This document shows, piece after piece, positions 9,980 through 20,202 of a stretch of DNA of 35,552 bases. A program made the position numbers and the translations under genes. This DNA comes from Shewanella surugensis (GTDB lineage: Bacteria > Pseudomonadota > Gammaproteobacteria > Enterobacterales > Shewanellaceae): assembly GCF_023284005.1 (NCBI RefSeq), contig NZ_JAKIKS010000055.1:1-35552 (forward strand), written 5' to 3'. The first letter of the stretch is position 1; each line of letters opens with the position of its first letter. The notes under the pieces were generated by a model. The model ran no database searches, was not told the origin of the DNA, and worked only from the letters and a program-made list of their open reading frames with translations.

Positions 9980-10771
9980 TTACTGACCAAACATCATTGT
10001 GGTCATTAAAAAGTCTAATGCTAATATTGCTAGACTGGACTGAACCACAGTTTGAGTTGTCGCTTTACTGATCCCTTCTGGATTTGGAATAACATGATAA
10101 CCACGATATAAGGCTATCCAAGTGACTACTACAGCAAACACCACACTTTTAATTAAACAATTAACAATGTCACTTCGCCATTCAACCGACGCTTGTAAAA
10201 TTGACCAAAAGCTACCAGAATCAATACCTTTCCAATCGACCCCGACTATATGGGCACCATATATACCAATAGTACTAAACATTAATGCTAACAAGGGTAA
10301 ACTGATGACCCCAGCCCAAAAGCGGGGGGCAATAATCTGCCTTAATGGATCAATGGCCATCATTTCTAAGCTCGATAATTGTTCCGTACTTTTCATCAGT
10401 CCAATTTCAGCGGTTAACGCAGAACCCGCTCTGCCAGCAAATAATAATGCCGTTACCACCGGTCCAAGTTCACGTAATAGGCTCAATGCCACCATCGGGC
10501 CTAAACTTTGCTCTGCGCCATACCCCACTAGAATAGTATAGCCTTGAAGCGCTAACACCATACCGATGAATAAGCCTGAGACTAAAATGATCACCATCGA
10601 CTGAACACCGACCACATACAGCTGTTTTACCAACAATGCAGTGCCTTTTTTAAATCGAGGTAACCTCACAATCGCACTGTATAACATGATCCCGGCGCGG
10701 CCCATACCCATCACATTATCAATCGCCCAACGCCCAACATTCGCGATTTTATCAATCACAATCACACTCAT
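9980..10771 (-). CDS. mlaE: ABC transporter permease MlaE
   Basis: MlaE is the integral membrane permease of the MlaFEDB phospholipid transporter. Of about 263 residues, the recognisable core runs from [19 protein letters not shown] through [33 protein letters not shown] and [25 protein letters not shown], the signature of MlaE/Ttg2B permeases. I start at the ATG at 10771 with AAGGA about 9 bp upstream; a GTG two codons earlier (10777) is equally close to this site. It lies 114 bp downstream of mlaF. Confidence 0.94.
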   Translation of the reverse strand: MSVIVIDKIANVGRWAIDNVMGMGRAGIMLYSAIVRLPRFKKGTALLVKQLYVVGVQSMVIILVSGLFIGMVLALQGYTILVGYGAEQSLGPMVALSLLRELGPVVTALLFAGRAGSALTAEIGLMKSTEQLSSLEMMAIDPLRQIIAPRFWAGVISLPLLALMFSTIGIYGAHIVGVDWKGIDSGSFWSILQASVEWRSDIVNCLIKSVVFAVVVTWIALYRGYHVIPNPEGISKATTQTVVQSSLAILALDFLMTTMMFGQ

Positions 10772-10885
10772 CCACACCCATCCTTAATTAACTTTCTATC
10801 TAATTATGTAGAAAAAGCCTATTCCTTCCTCAATCCTTACAAAGACCAAACATCAGCCTTTAACAGTCGTTCTTTGTCGTAGTCT

Positions 10886-11698
10886 TTATTTCAAACCATG
10901 CAACAACTCTTCCTGGTAATCTGCAGCCGGATAATGAAAGGGTACCGGTCCATCGGGAGCACCTTCAATAAATTGTTTTAATTGTGCAATATCAGCATGT
11001 CGCAATGCTTCTGGCGTACCATGAGCAATAATGGTTTTATCCGCCATCACATACACATAATCGGCAATACTCAACACTTCTTGTACATCATGAGAGACCA
11101 CCACAGACGTCAAATTTAATGCATCTGATAGTTCTCTAATAAGCTTAACTAATACCCCCATCGAAATAGGATCTTGTCCCGCAAAAGGTTCATCATACAT
11201 GACCATTTCGGGCTCTAAAGCAATGGCTCTGGCTAAAGCGGCACGACGCTGCATTCCTCCAGATAATTCTGTAGGCATCTGCTTAGCAACACCACGAAGA
11301 CCTACCGCCTCCAATTTCATTAATACAATGCGTTCAATGATGGACTCAGATAATCCAGAATGTTCCCGTAATGCAAAAGCGACATTATCAAAGACATTCA
11401 TATCCGTAAAAAGTGCCCCACTTTGAAATAACATGCTCATACGTTTACGTATCGAAAATAATTCTGAACGGCTACATCGATGAATATCAAGCCCATCAAA
11501 CAACACTTGTCCTGAATCAGGGGTTAACTGACCCCCCATCAGTTTCAATAAGGTCGTTTTTCCGATCCCGCTGGGTCCCATGATAGCCGTCACTTTACCT
11601 TTAGGTATTGATAAACTGACATCATTATAGATAACACGTTGGCCACGACTAAAGCCCAAATTTCGAATCTCAATGAGCGGTTTCTGCGTTTGAGTCAT
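10886..11698 (-). CDS. mlaF: Phospholipid transport ATPase MlaF
   Basis: MlaF is the cytoplasmic ATPase driving MlaFEDB. The 270-residue protein has Walker A GPSGIGKT (41-48), Q-loop LFQSGALFTDMNVFDNV, signature LSGGMQRRAALARAIAL, Walker B MVMYDEPFAGQDP and the switch His in VVSHDV. Its C-terminal tail (FIEGAPDGPVPFHYPA) is the MlaF-specific extension that contacts MlaB and the neighbouring MlaF. It is the first gene of the minus-strand operon and is divergent from yrbG across a 145-bp gap that must hold both promoters. I could not settle on a convincing -35/-10 pair there. Confidence 0.95.
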   Translation of the reverse strand: MTQTQKPLIEIRNLGFSRGQRVIYNDVSLSIPKGKVTAIMGPSGIGKTTLLKLMGGQLTPDSGQVLFDGLDIHRCSRSELFSIRKRMSMLFQSGALFTDMNVFDNVAFALREHSGLSESIIERIVLMKLEAVGLRGVAKQMPTELSGGMQRRAALARAIALEPEMVMYDEPFAGQDPISMGVLVKLIRELSDALNLTSVVVSHDVQEVLSIADYVYVMADKTIIAHGTPEALRHADIAQLKQFIEGAPDGPVPFHYPAADYQEELLHGLK

Positions 11699-11843
11699 AC
11701 TTAAATCCGGAATTTATAAGATAAAATATCAGGTCACCCTGACAATAATAGAGTGATAAATTGTACAAAATTGATAAAATAGAAACAACATAATCTAGAC
11801 TATCTCGCCTCAATACTTTCAATTTACTTCAAATCCAGCGAAA

Positions 11844-12836
11844 ATGCGCGTCAATACTTCTAAAAATTATAATCAAATGCTATTTAATATCTTCATACTA
11901 CTTGCAGGCTTGGTTACTCTAGTTTGGAGTGCAGACAGATTTGTCTATGGTGCTGCAGCCTTTGCTCGAAATTTTGGTTTACCGCCGATGCTCATAGGAT
12001 TAACCATTGTAGCCATGGGTAGCTCGGCGCCAGAGATGTTCGTCGCTGCAACCGCATCAATCAATGGCCAGACAGATATGGCCATCGGTAATGCATTAGG
12101 ATCGAATATTGCCAATGTTACCCTCATATTAGGCCTCACCGTTCTATTAGGCGCAATTGCAGTTCAATCACAAACTCTGAAACGTGAAATTCCAATGATG
12201 TTGGGCGCAACGGCGATTGCGGGTTACTTTCTCCATGATGGGCATCTCAATCGAATGGAAGGCATGATGTTAGTGGCCGTCTTTTTCATTCTCATCGGCT
12301 ACCTTATTTGGCACGCGCTTCGAAATAAATCAGACGATCCTCTCGAAAATCAACTGAACGATGAGATACCTACTGACGTACCCACCCCTAAAGCGGTATT
12401 ATGGCTTGTTGTTGGCTTAGTATTGTTACCTTTATCTGCCGACTGGATGGTACAAGGCGCTGTCGGTATTGCTAAAGCTTATCATTTATCCGATTTAGTG
12501 ATAGGACTCACCATTATCGCAGTCGGAACCAGTTTACCTGAGCTTGCCGCAAGTATCGCAGGGATACTGAAAAAAGAAGATGATTTAGCGATTGGTAATA
12601 TTGTGGGTTCAAACCTGTTTAATATTTTGGCAGTATTAGCACTACCCGCACTCATTGCTCCCGGCGCAGTCGATATTTCTGCCACAAGCCGTGATTATTA
12701 CATGGTGTTGGGAACAAGTAGCGCACTAGGCGTATTGATTTTATTAAGCGGGCGCGCAAGACAGCTAAAGCCTTGGCATGGCGTTGTGCTCCTTATTACC
12801 TTTGTTTTATACCAAACGGCCCTCTTTCTGTCTTAA
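11844..12836 (+). CDS. yrbG: Calcium/sodium antiporter of the CaCA family (YrbG)
   Basis: This is a ten-helix inner-membrane cation exchanger of the YRBG branch of the CaCA superfamily. Two inverted alpha repeats are plain: GLTIVAMGSSAPEMFVAA with IGNALGSNIANV, and GLTIIAVGTSLPELAASI with IGNIVGSNLFNI. The conserved Glu in each (PEM, PEL) are the ion ligands. Length 330 is typical. The start may be ATG 11844 or ATG 11877 (MLFNIFILLAG); the latter places the first helix at the N-terminus as in relatives, and neither has a strong ribosome site. It heads the KDO/LPS-transport cluster, its usual place. Confidence 0.93.
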   Translation: MRVNTSKNYNQMLFNIFILLAGLVTLVWSADRFVYGAAAFARNFGLPPMLIGLTIVAMGSSAPEMFVAATASINGQTDMAIGNALGSNIANVTLILGLTVLLGAIAVQSQTLKREIPMMLGATAIAGYFLHDGHLNRMEGMMLVAVFFILIGYLIWHALRNKSDDPLENQLNDEIPTDVPTPKAVLWLVVGLVLLPLSADWMVQGAVGIAKAYHLSDLVIGLTIIAVGTSLPELAASIAGILKKEDDLAIGNIVGSNLFNILAVLALPALIAPGAVDISATSRDYYMVLGTSSALGVLILLSGRARQLKPWHGVVLLITFVLYQTALFLS

Positions 12837-12878
12837 TTGATAAACGAAGGTCTAATAAGATTCTATAGAGAGATCAAA

Positions 12879-13856
12879 ATGGTAGATGAAAATGAATTAC
12901 GCCAATGGGGCAGAAATGTTATTAAGATTGAACAACAGGCCCTAGAAAATCTTTATCAATATGTAGACTCCATTGAATTTGCTCAAGCCTGTCAGCTCAT
13001 GTTTGATTGTAAAGGCAAAGTCATTGTCATGGGTATGGGAAAATCGGGTCACATTGGTAATAAAATATCTGCCACTCTCGCCAGCACAGGAACACCCGCC
13101 TTCTTTGTTCATCCAGGAGAGGCTAGTCACGGTGATTTAGGCGTATTAAGTAAAGCTGATGTCATTTTGGCCATTTCCAATTCTGGCGAATCTGCCGAGA
13201 TACTGACATTACTTCCGGTTATCAAACGCTTAGGATTACCCTTGATTGCCGTAACCGGTAACCCTAGCTCGAATATGGCCAAGCTGTCACAGCTACATTT
13301 ATGTATTCAAGTACCTGAAGAAGCCTGCCCATTAGGATTAGCCCCGACTTCCAGTACCACCGCAACATTAGTAATGGGTGATGCTTTAGCGGTTGCCTTA
13401 TTGCAAGCAAGAGGCTTTACTCAAGATGATTTTGCATTATCTCATCCAGGTGGTAGCTTAGGGCGAAAACTGTTATTAAAAGTAAAAGATGTCATGCATC
13501 AAGGTGAACACTTACCGTGCGTAAGCCACCATATTTGTATCTCCGAAGCCTTATACGAAATATCAAAAAAAGGCCTAGGCATGACAGCGATTGTCGATGA
13601 CAATCAGATGTTAGTAGGGATTTTTACTGATGGAGATTTACGCCGCGTCATTGATGCCGAAATCAACTTACGAAAAACCCCTATTAGAGATGTAATGACT
13701 AAAGGTTGTGTGACTGTCGATGACAATATACTCGCAGCGCAAGCATTAAAAGTCATGGATGAAGAAAACATCAACGGTTTAATTGTTATCAATGAAAAAC
13801 AGCAAGTGATCGGTGCACTCAATATGCTTGATATGGTCAAGGCGGGAGTTATTTAA
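12879..13856 (+). CDS. kdsD: D-arabinose-5-phosphate isomerase KdsD
   Basis: KdsD converts ribulose 5-phosphate to arabinose 5-phosphate, the first step of KDO synthesis for LPS. The 325-residue protein has an N-terminal SIS domain (VIVMGMGKSGHIGNKISATLASTGTPAFFVHPGEASHGDLG, then ISNSGESAEIL) and two C-terminal CBS domains starting at VKDVMH and IRDVMT. I take the ATG at 12879, which has GAGAG just upstream; earlier in-frame codons only reach into yrbG spacing. It follows yrbG by 42 bp and is 1 bp from kdsC. Confidence 0.96.
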   Translation: MVDENELRQWGRNVIKIEQQALENLYQYVDSIEFAQACQLMFDCKGKVIVMGMGKSGHIGNKISATLASTGTPAFFVHPGEASHGDLGVLSKADVILAISNSGESAEILTLLPVIKRLGLPLIAVTGNPSSNMAKLSQLHLCIQVPEEACPLGLAPTSSTTATLVMGDALAVALLQARGFTQDDFALSHPGGSLGRKLLLKVKDVMHQGEHLPCVSHHICISEALYEISKKGLGMTAIVDDNQMLVGIFTDGDLRRVIDAEINLRKTPIRDVMTKGCVTVDDNILAAQALKVMDEENINGLIVINEKQQVIGALNMLDMVKAGVI

Positions 13857-13857
13857 T

Positions 13858-14409
13858 ATGTCACATTCAGGATTTTATGGCCCCATTGAAGATGTTCTTT
13901 GGAAAAAAGCGCAAAAAATCAAACTGCTAATTTGCGATGTAGACGGTGTTTTTTCTGATGGTCTAGTCTATATGAGTAACAGTGGTGAGGAATTAAAAAC
14001 CTTTCACACACGTGATGGTTATGGCGTTCGCTCATTACTCTCAGCCAATATTGGGGTCGCGGTTATTACTGGGCGACAATCCCATATTGTCGAGAACAGA
14101 ATGACTGCACTCGGCGTCACTCATATTTATCAAGGCATCGATGATAAACAGGTACCTTATCATGAATTACTTGAACTTTACGCTGTGCGTCCAGAAGAAG
14201 TGGCTTATATTGGGGATGATATGGTTGATCTGCCTGTCATGAACGTCGTTGGATTATCCATTTGCGTTGCTGATGGACATCCCTATGTCAAACAAAATGC
14301 AGATATGATCACCACGATTAAAGGCGGACATGGCGCATTACGTGAACTCACCGATTTACTGTTACTAAGCCAAGGTAAATTTGAAACCGCGCATGGAATG
14401 AGCATATGA
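13858..14409 (+). CDS. kdsC: KDO-8-phosphate phosphatase KdsC
   Basis: KdsC dephosphorylates KDO 8-phosphate. It is a C0-type HAD phosphatase of about 183 residues. The nucleophile motif is LLICDVDGVFSDG, motif II is in VAVITGRQS, and the metal-binding motif IV is YIGDDMVDLPVM. The ATG at 13858 falls one base after the kdsD stop (TAATATG), so the two are translationally linked. Its stop overlaps lptC by 4 bp (ATGA). Confidence 0.96.
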   Translation: MSHSGFYGPIEDVLWKKAQKIKLLICDVDGVFSDGLVYMSNSGEELKTFHTRDGYGVRSLLSANIGVAVITGRQSHIVENRMTALGVTHIYQGIDDKQVPYHELLELYAVRPEEVAYIGDDMVDLPVMNVVGLSICVADGHPYVKQNADMITTIKGGHGALRELTDLLLLSQGKFETAHGMSI

Positions 14410-14963
14410 GTCGTGTTAGCATCGCCATTGTTCTTTTATTTGGTACTGCGATCATTTTATATTGGCAAGTGCAATCGAAGAAAGATAATCAGGCACTCAA
14501 CGTCGATGCCAGCCAACGCCCTAATTATATTGTTGAGGATCTTTCAGGGGTGGAATATAACAAACTCGGCTTGATTAATAGCCGAGTATCTGCCAAAAAT
14601 ATGGAGCATTTTGATGCCACTAATATGACCTATTTTACTCAGCCAGTTTATTGGATTTATCCTGATAACAGGCAAGGAAAATGGCGTCTACGTGCGGATA
14701 GAGGCACTTTAAATAAAGTCACCGGAATAGTCACTTTAGAAGATAATGTTATTATCGACTCATTGAGCCCAGAACAACCCTTGAGGACAGTCAAAACTGA
14801 CTTCTTAGAGCTCAATCTCAACACCAAGATTATGACTTCAAATAAACGTATTTATATCACTGGTGTCGATTTTACCATCGAAGGAAAAGGTCTTTATGCC
14901 GACCTCAATGCCCAAACAGTAAAGCTGACTAGTCAGGTAGAAGGAACATATGAAACCAAATAA
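14406..14963 (+). CDS. lptC: LPS export protein LptC
   Basis: LptC is the bitopic inner-membrane protein that takes LPS from LptB2FG and passes it to LptA. Of 185 residues, residues 4-22 (VSIAIVLLFGTAIILYW) form the single membrane anchor. The rest is the periplasmic beta-jellyroll, with YNKLGLINSRVSAKNMEHF and VTLEDNVIID as recognisable strands. It overlaps kdsC by 4 bp and lptA by 14 bp. Confidence 0.93.
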   Translation: MSRVSIAIVLLFGTAIILYWQVQSKKDNQALNVDASQRPNYIVEDLSGVEYNKLGLINSRVSAKNMEHFDATNMTYFTQPVYWIYPDNRQGKWRLRADRGTLNKVTGIVTLEDNVIIDSLSPEQPLRTVKTDFLELNLNTKIMTSNKRIYITGVDFTIEGKGLYADLNAQTVKLTSQVEGTYETK

Positions 14964-16041
14964 ATCCATCATTGCCACATTACTCTGCTTGATTTGTTTT
15001 AATGGCATAGCTAAAGAAGGAGATTTAGATCAAGAAGTGAAAATCTCAGCTTCCAGCCAAGAAGCCGATATCAAAAACAACCAATTAATCTTTAATGGAC
15101 CTGTTATCGTCACCCAAGGTACCATTAAAATTAATGCCGAAGAGTTACAAGCATTTTCTAAAAATGATGATACCGCTAGAACACTAGTCGCAACCGGAAA
15201 TCCAGCCACTTATACCCAAATTATGGATGATGGCCGCCCTGCTCAAGCGAGTGCTCGCGAAATTCATTATGAACTGTCCACTCGCACACTGACTTTAATT
15301 GGTGAAGCCACACTAGCACAAGGCGGAAGCCGTGTCACAGGCAGTCGTATACGTTATAATATCGAGCAACAAAAGTTATTGGCAGAAAGTACTGGGAAAG
15401 GACAAGATCGCGTTATTACCATTATTCAACCTGAAACCTATAAAAAAAGCACGAGTAATCCCCCCCCCTTTATCACCGAAAAAACGCCAACGGACTCGAC
15501 AAGTAAATCCCAAATAACCCCGGCCTCTCAATCGACAGAAAAACAGCAGAATTCACCTCAAAAAAAGAAAAAGGAAGTCATAAAAGAAGTCATTGAACCC
15601 ACTCAAAAAGAGCAAAAAAACATCACTCAAGCCGCAGAGAAAATCAGTGATCAAACACATATTGATGTGAAAGATGAATCTGCACTGAAAGCAAAATTGT
15701 CACAACTTGCCAATCAACGCAAACAATTAACAGCACAATTGACGCAACTAATGGCGGATGAAGCACCAATAGATATCACGCCATCACAGCTCAGCCTAAA
15801 AAAAGCCAATCTGCAAACCCAGATTGATAATTTAAAGCCCCAACAAAACCAGTTAGAAGCTCAGCTATCTCAATTAATACCGTCAGCCACACAATTGAAA
15901 GCCATCTCAGTCCAGCTCGCAGATGAAAAAACCAGCTTACAATCGTTAACGTCAACATTGACAACATCGGCTCAAGCAGTATCCGCATCCAACGTATTTC
16001 AAGGCGTAAAAGCAGACTCAACCCAAGAGCAGCAGGAATAA
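14950..16041 (+). CDS. lptA: LPS transport periplasmic protein LptA with long C-terminal extension
   Basis: LptA polymerises into the periplasmic bridge that carries LPS from LptC to LptD. Residues 1-22 are a signal peptide ([14 protein letters not shown], cut after IA or AKE). Residues about 25-165 are the OstA-like jellyroll: [52 protein letters not shown]. coli LptA ends at 185 residues; this one runs to 363. The extra half is Ser/Lys/Gln-rich (170-235), then strongly coiled-coil-like (about 245-340, [19 protein letters not shown] and later repeats). The switch falls on a run of nine Cs at codons 171-173; losing or gaining one C ends the protein at about 186-188 residues. AAGGA precedes the ATG. 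The coiled coil could add contacts to peptidoglycan or partners; that is a guess. Confidence 0.9.
   Translation: MKPNKSIIATLLCLICFNGIAKEGDLDQEVKISASSQEADIKNNQLIFNGPVIVTQGTIKINAEELQAFSKNDDTARTLVATGNPATYTQIMDDGRPAQASAREIHYELSTRTLTLIGEATLAQGGSRVTGSRIRYNIEQQKLLAESTGKGQDRVITIIQPETYKKSTSNPPPFITEKTPTDSTSKSQITPASQSTEKQQNSPQKKKKEVIKEVIEPTQKEQKNITQAAEKISDQTHIDVKDESALKAKLSQLANQRKQLTAQLTQLMADEAPIDITPSQLSLKKANLQTQIDNLKPQQNQLEAQLSQLIPSATQLKAISVQLADEKTSLQSLTSTLTTSAQAVSASNVFQGVKADSTQEQQE
15460..15468 (+). repeat. Poly-C tract (9 C) inside lptA
   Basis: Nine consecutive Cs encode Pro171-Pro173 of LptA exactly where the conserved domain ends. With eight Cs the frame reads Pro-Pro-Pro-Leu-Ser-Pro-Lys-Lys-Arg and stops after 188 residues. 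With ten it stops after about 186. Homopolymers of this length slip during replication in other bacteria, so the tract could switch the long tail on and off. It is also a place where sequencing errors occur. Confidence 0.75.
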
Positions 16042-16043
16042 TA

Positions 16044-16775
16044 ATGACGTTGATTACACTAGAAGCTCGAAATCTAGCGAAAAGCTATAAAAATCGCGCC
16101 GTCGTTCAAAATGTGAGCCTAAAAGTCAACACCGGACAAATAGTCGGTTTGCTCGGTCCTAATGGAGCAGGTAAAACCACCACTTTTTATATGGTCGTTG
16201 GCTTAGTACAAAGTGATAAAGGCCAGATATTTCTTAATAATGAAGATCTCACCTCAAATCCAATGCACCTTCGTGCCCGTAAAGGCATTGGATATCTACC
16301 ACAAGAAGCGAGTATTTTCCGGAAATTATCCGTACGCGATAATATTATGGCGGTGCTTCAAACCCGATCTTCTTTAAGCCAAGAAAACCGTGATGAACAA
16401 CTTGAACACCTACTCGAAGAGTTCCACATCACTCATATTCGTGACAGTCAAGGTATGGCACTCTCCGGTGGAGAACGTCGACGCGTTGAGATTGCTCGTG
16501 CCCTCGCCGCTAATCCTAAGTTTATTTTACTCGATGAACCTTTTGCGGGTGTCGATCCTATCTCTGTGATTGATATTAAAAAAATCATTGTGCAGCTTAA
16601 AGATAGAGGATTAGGCGTATTAATCACCGATCATAATGTGCGTGAAACGCTGGATGTGTGTGAACATGCTTATATCGTAAGTCGGGGAAATTTAATCGCA
16701 GAAGGTACACCGGCTGAAGTTTTAGACAATAAGCAAGTCAGAGAAGTGTACTTAGGTGAGCAATTCAAGCTATAG
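16044..16775 (+). CDS. lptB: LPS export ATPase LptB
   Basis: LptB is the cytoplasmic ATPase dimer that powers LPS extraction by LptFG. It is 243 residues with Walker A GPNGAGKT (38-45), Q-loop [14 protein letters not shown], signature [15 protein letters not shown], Walker [13 protein letters not shown] and switch His in [11 protein letters not shown], all typical. The ATG lies 2 bp after lptA with AGGA as ribosome site. It closes the kds-lpt operon; rpoN follows after 258 bp that contain no gene I can see. Confidence 0.97.
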   Translation: MTLITLEARNLAKSYKNRAVVQNVSLKVNTGQIVGLLGPNGAGKTTTFYMVVGLVQSDKGQIFLNNEDLTSNPMHLRARKGIGYLPQEASIFRKLSVRDNIMAVLQTRSSLSQENRDEQLEHLLEEFHITHIRDSQGMALSGGERRRVEIARALAANPKFILLDEPFAGVDPISVIDIKKIIVQLKDRGLGVLITDHNVRETLDVCEHAYIVSRGNLIAEGTPAEVLDNKQVREVYLGEQFKL

Positions 16776-17033
16776 TGGGCAATCAATGAATAAGTCTTTA
16801 AAAGAAAACGCATTAAAACACGGTAGGAATTAAATTGGGGTAAAATAATCCCACTTAATTTAATCATGCGTATATCGTACTATTCTATGTTTGAAGCTTG
16901 ATAATGAAAATAAACTAGCCGTCTTATTATGAGCGAACATCTCGATTTCTTTGGTTCCATGCATCCTAGGTAGTCTCGTTTCATCAATCAATCTCAATCA
17001 TTAGGATAATGACAAGTAGGGAATAGCGGTAAC

Positions 17034-18512
17034 ATGAAAGCATCACTTCAGCTTCGAATGGGTCAACACCTGACAATGACCCCTCAATTACAACAGGCTA
17101 TTCGCCTGCTACAATTGTCCTCATTGGAATTACAACAAGAAATTCAACAGGCATTGGACAATAATCCCTTATTAGAGCTTGATGAAGAGCAAAGTGATAA
17201 TGCCTCTAACGATGATGACGAAAAATCAATATTACTCGACGATTCTTTTAATAACGACTCTGACGCGGCACTTCCTCAAGATAATTCATCAATAGAAACC
17301 CCTGAAGCCCTCACTAAAGACTCAATGCCTGATGAACTCCCCATGGATACCTCATGGGATGAGGTTTACAGCACATCTTCTGGTAGCAGTCATTCAATAC
17401 GTGACGATATGCCTTTTCAAGGAGAAACCAGTGAAGGCCTGTATGAACACTTAGAATGGCAAAAGAATCTCACTCCGTTTTCTGATAATGACTTAGCCAT
17501 TGCCACTGCCATTATCGACGCCATTGATGAACGCGGTTATCTCACCCAGAGCGCTGAAGAAATCCTTGAAGCCATGGGCAATGATGAAATTGAGCTTGAT
17601 GAAGTGATTGCCGTTTTAAAACGCATACAACACTTCGATCCCATTGGGGTTGCGGCCAGAGATTTAGGGGAGTGCTTATTATTACAGCTCACCCATTTTT
17701 CACCCGACACGCCCCATATTGATAACGCTAAGCTACTCATTAAAGACTATTTAAATCTCATTGCTGGAAGAGATTTCCGCTTATTAATGCGTAAAACAAA
17801 GCTCAAAGAAGACGAATTAAAACAGGCCATTAATCTAATACAAACTCTCAATCCACGACCCGGTTTATCCATTTCGCCCAGCAAGGATGAATACGTGGTT
17901 CCTGACGTGTCTGTCACCAAAGTGAAGGGACGTTGGCATGTCGAGCTCAACCCAGATAACATGCCAAAAATCAATGTTAATCAGCACTATGCATCCATGG
18001 CTCGCAGTACTAAAAGTCCGGCTGATGGTCAATTTATTCGCGGTCATTTACAAGAAGCTAAATGGTTCATCAAAAGCTTAGAAAGCCGCAATGAAACCTT
18101 ACTCAAAGTCACCAATTGTATTGTTAAATTCCAGCAAGGTTTCTTCGAATATGGTGATGAAGCGATGAAACCTATGGTACTTAACGATATCGCCGAAGCG
18201 GTAGAGATGCATGAATCTACGATTTCTCGAGTGACCACACAAAAATACATGCATACTCCGAGAGGTATTTTTGAACTTAAATACTTTTTCTCAAGCCACG
18301 TCAGCACCGATGACGGAGGTGAGTGCTCATCAACTGCCATCCGCGCCTTCATCAAAAAACTCGTCGCGAACGAAAATCAACAAAAACCCTTAAGCGACAG
18401 TAAAATGGCCCTATTACTCGCCGATCAAGGTATTAACGTTGCTCGCCGCACAATAGCTAAATATCGAGAAGCTATGTTAATCCCACCGTCAAATCAGCGT
18501 AAAAGTTTATAA
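17034..18512 (+). CDS. rpoN: RNA polymerase sigma-54 factor RpoN
   Basis: Sigma-54 directs transcription that depends on AAA+ enhancer-binding activators. The 492-residue protein has the Gln/Leu-rich region I ([31 protein letters not shown]), an acidic region II (about residues 48-120), core-binding and helix-turn-helix parts ([24 protein letters not shown]), and the RpoN box [10 protein letters not shown] near the C-terminus that reads the -24 element. All parts are intact. It is in its usual place after lptB, but the gene usually next, hpf, is broken. Confidence 0.97.
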   Translation: MKASLQLRMGQHLTMTPQLQQAIRLLQLSSLELQQEIQQALDNNPLLELDEEQSDNASNDDDEKSILLDDSFNNDSDAALPQDNSSIETPEALTKDSMPDELPMDTSWDEVYSTSSGSSHSIRDDMPFQGETSEGLYEHLEWQKNLTPFSDNDLAIATAIIDAIDERGYLTQSAEEILEAMGNDEIELDEVIAVLKRIQHFDPIGVAARDLGECLLLQLTHFSPDTPHIDNAKLLIKDYLNLIAGRDFRLLMRKTKLKEDELKQAINLIQTLNPRPGLSISPSKDEYVVPDVSVTKVKGRWHVELNPDNMPKINVNQHYASMARSTKSPADGQFIRGHLQEAKWFIKSLESRNETLLKVTNCIVKFQQGFFEYGDEAMKPMVLNDIAEAVEMHESTISRVTTQKYMHTPRGIFELKYFFSSHVSTDDGGECSSTAIRAFIKKLVANENQQKPLSDSKMALLLADQGINVARRTIAKYREAMLIPPSNQRKSL

Positions 18513-18593
18513 GCTTCTAAGCTCAAAGCACTGACAGAGGCAAGATATAGAGTATATGTTGACATTAACAATAATTTGTATTCAATTTAGTAA

Positions 18594-18837
18594 ATGGATT
18601 AACTCATTATCATGTACACTATGATTAAAAGTTATTCAAAAGCGGTTATTTTACAAACTAGATCGTGAGGCTAGCATTCAATAAATGAATTATAATAAGA
18701 AACACAGACAAAGCTTGAACAGTATTTAGATCAGATCCATAATGTCCGCCTTAGTTTTCACGCGCATCTTTATCTACGATAATGAAGCCTATGAATTAAC
18801 ACATATCATTCTTTTACATGTGAAAAATACTGAATAA
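18594..18837 (+). pseudogene. hpf: Decayed hibernation-promoting factor gene (hpf)
   Basis: The 400 bp between rpoN and ptsN has no open frame, yet scraps of HPF survive in separate frames. At 18711-18746 the frame reads KLEQYLDQIHNV, against KLEQYFDRINQV in E. coli HPF. Further on, 18814-18834 in another frame reads LHVKNTE, against LHVNGGE. Upstream, LTHYHV near 18599 may be the remnant of the LTGHHV-type N-terminus. Stop codons and frameshifts lie between, and the C-terminal third is not seen. HPF normally joins and silences 70S ribosomes in stationary phase. Outer limits are approximate. Confidence 0.65.
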
Positions 18838-18916
18838 GCTAAGGTAAAACATTCGTCCTCTGAGGCCAAAACGCTTCAGGTTAAACAATAAACAATATGA
18901 AATTAAATAGTTAATG

Positions 18917-19360
18917 ATGGAATTAAGCAGCATACTTAAGCCGGAATGCACCACTTGTGCAACGCCTGGCAGCAAGAAAAAAGTACTCGAGCTCATTAGC
19001 GATATCGCTGCTGCTCAGTATCCTGAACTCTCTGGCCAAGACATTTTTGAAAGTCTTTTGGCGCGTGAGAAAATGGGGAGTACCGGTATAGGTAATGGCA
19101 TTGCAATCCCTCATGGTCGGTTAAAGAGTATCACTCAACCCATCGCTGTGTTAATTAAGTGTGAGGTCCCCATTGCCTTTGATGCGATCGACAAGCAACC
19201 CGTTGATATATTATTTGCGTTATTAGTGCCTGCCGAACAATGCGAACACCATCTCCCCACTTTATCGCTAATGGCCGAAAAGCTTAACGATAAAGCGATA
19301 TTAAAACAGCTGAGAAAAACCCAAGATGATACAGAGCTGTATAAGGTGATCACGCAATGA
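18917..19360 (+). CDS. ptsN: Nitrogen-PTS enzyme IIA (PtsN)
   Basis: PtsN is the terminal phospho-acceptor of the nitrogen PTS (PtsP-PtsO-PtsN), a regulator of potassium uptake, nitrogen metabolism and stress. The protein is about 147 residues of PTS EIIA type 2 fold. The phosphorylated His is in [11 protein letters not shown]. The end (LYKVITQ) is normal. Two ATGs adjoin (18914 and 18917); relatives start MEL, so I prefer the second. No good ribosome site precedes either, and the DNA just upstream is the decayed hpf, so translation signals may have been altered. It overlaps rapZ by 4 bp. Confidence 0.94.
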   Translation: MELSSILKPECTTCATPGSKKKVLELISDIAAAQYPELSGQDIFESLLAREKMGSTGIGNGIAIPHGRLKSITQPIAVLIKCEVPIAFDAIDKQPVDILFALLVPAEQCEHHLPTLSLMAEKLNDKAILKQLRKTQDDTELYKVITQ

Positions 19361-20199
19361 AACTCGTCATGGTCTCAGGGCGTTCAGGATCGGGTAAATC
19401 CGTTGTCTTAAGAGTGCTTGAAGATCTTGGCTATTATTGTGTCGATAACCTCCCTCTTCCGATGGTGACCCCCTTACTAGATCAACTTGCAGGCAGTACG
19501 GAGCGCGTCGCGATTAGCGTCGATATTCGTAACATGCCTGAGGACGAGGAAGAAATAAACAAGCATTTAGGTAACTTACCTAGCGACATAGAACTCTGTA
19601 GCTTCTTCATTAATTCTAATGACCAAGTCTTATTAAAACGCTACAGTGAAACCCGTCGATTACATCCCCTTTCACGCAGTAAAGTCTCTTTATTAGAAGC
19701 CATTCAACTCGAACAAAAACTCCTCGAACCGCTTTCAAAACGATTCGATTATTATATTGATACTTCGACACTCAATATCTACGCATTAAGCGATAAAATT
19801 CGAGAAATTTTACTGGGCAGTACCAATAAAGAACTTGTCATCAACTTCGAATCTTTTGGCTTTAAACACGGAATGCCCAAAGAGGCCGACTTCTTATTTG
19901 ACGTCCGTTTTTTACCTAACCCACATTGGAAGCCTGAACTCAGGCCCATGACAGGATTAGATGAACCCGTGCAAATTTTTCTTAATCAAGAAGCCTTGGT
20001 CAATAAGTTAATTTGGCAAATCGAAAACTTATTACAAACATGGTTACCTCACTTAGAACGAAATAATCGCAGTTATCTCACTATTGCTATTGGCTGTACT
20101 GGGGGACAACACCGCTCAGTGTATGTAGCAGAACAATTAGCGAGACGCTTTATGGGCGGGAAGCATAAAGTGCAAGCCAGACATAGGGAGCTAGACTAA
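19357..20199 (+). CDS. rapZ: RNase adapter protein RapZ
   Basis: RapZ binds small RNAs such as GlmZ and presents them to RNase E, so tuning glucosamine-6-phosphate synthase and envelope precursor supply. The 280-residue protein has Walker A GRSGSGKS (8-15), the block [12 protein letters not shown] and the C-terminal RNA-binding domain with [20 protein letters not shown]. Length is standard. It sits between ptsN and ptsO in one unit. Confidence 0.97.
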   Translation: MKLVMVSGRSGSGKSVVLRVLEDLGYYCVDNLPLPMVTPLLDQLAGSTERVAISVDIRNMPEDEEEINKHLGNLPSDIELCSFFINSNDQVLLKRYSETRRLHPLSRSKVSLLEAIQLEQKLLEPLSKRFDYYIDTSTLNIYALSDKIREILLGSTNKELVINFESFGFKHGMPKEADFLFDVRFLPNPHWKPELRPMTGLDEPVQIFLNQEALVNKLIWQIENLLQTWLPHLERNNRSYLTIAIGCTGGQHRSVYVAEQLARRFMGGKHKVQARHRELD

Positions 20200-20202
20200 A
20201 TC

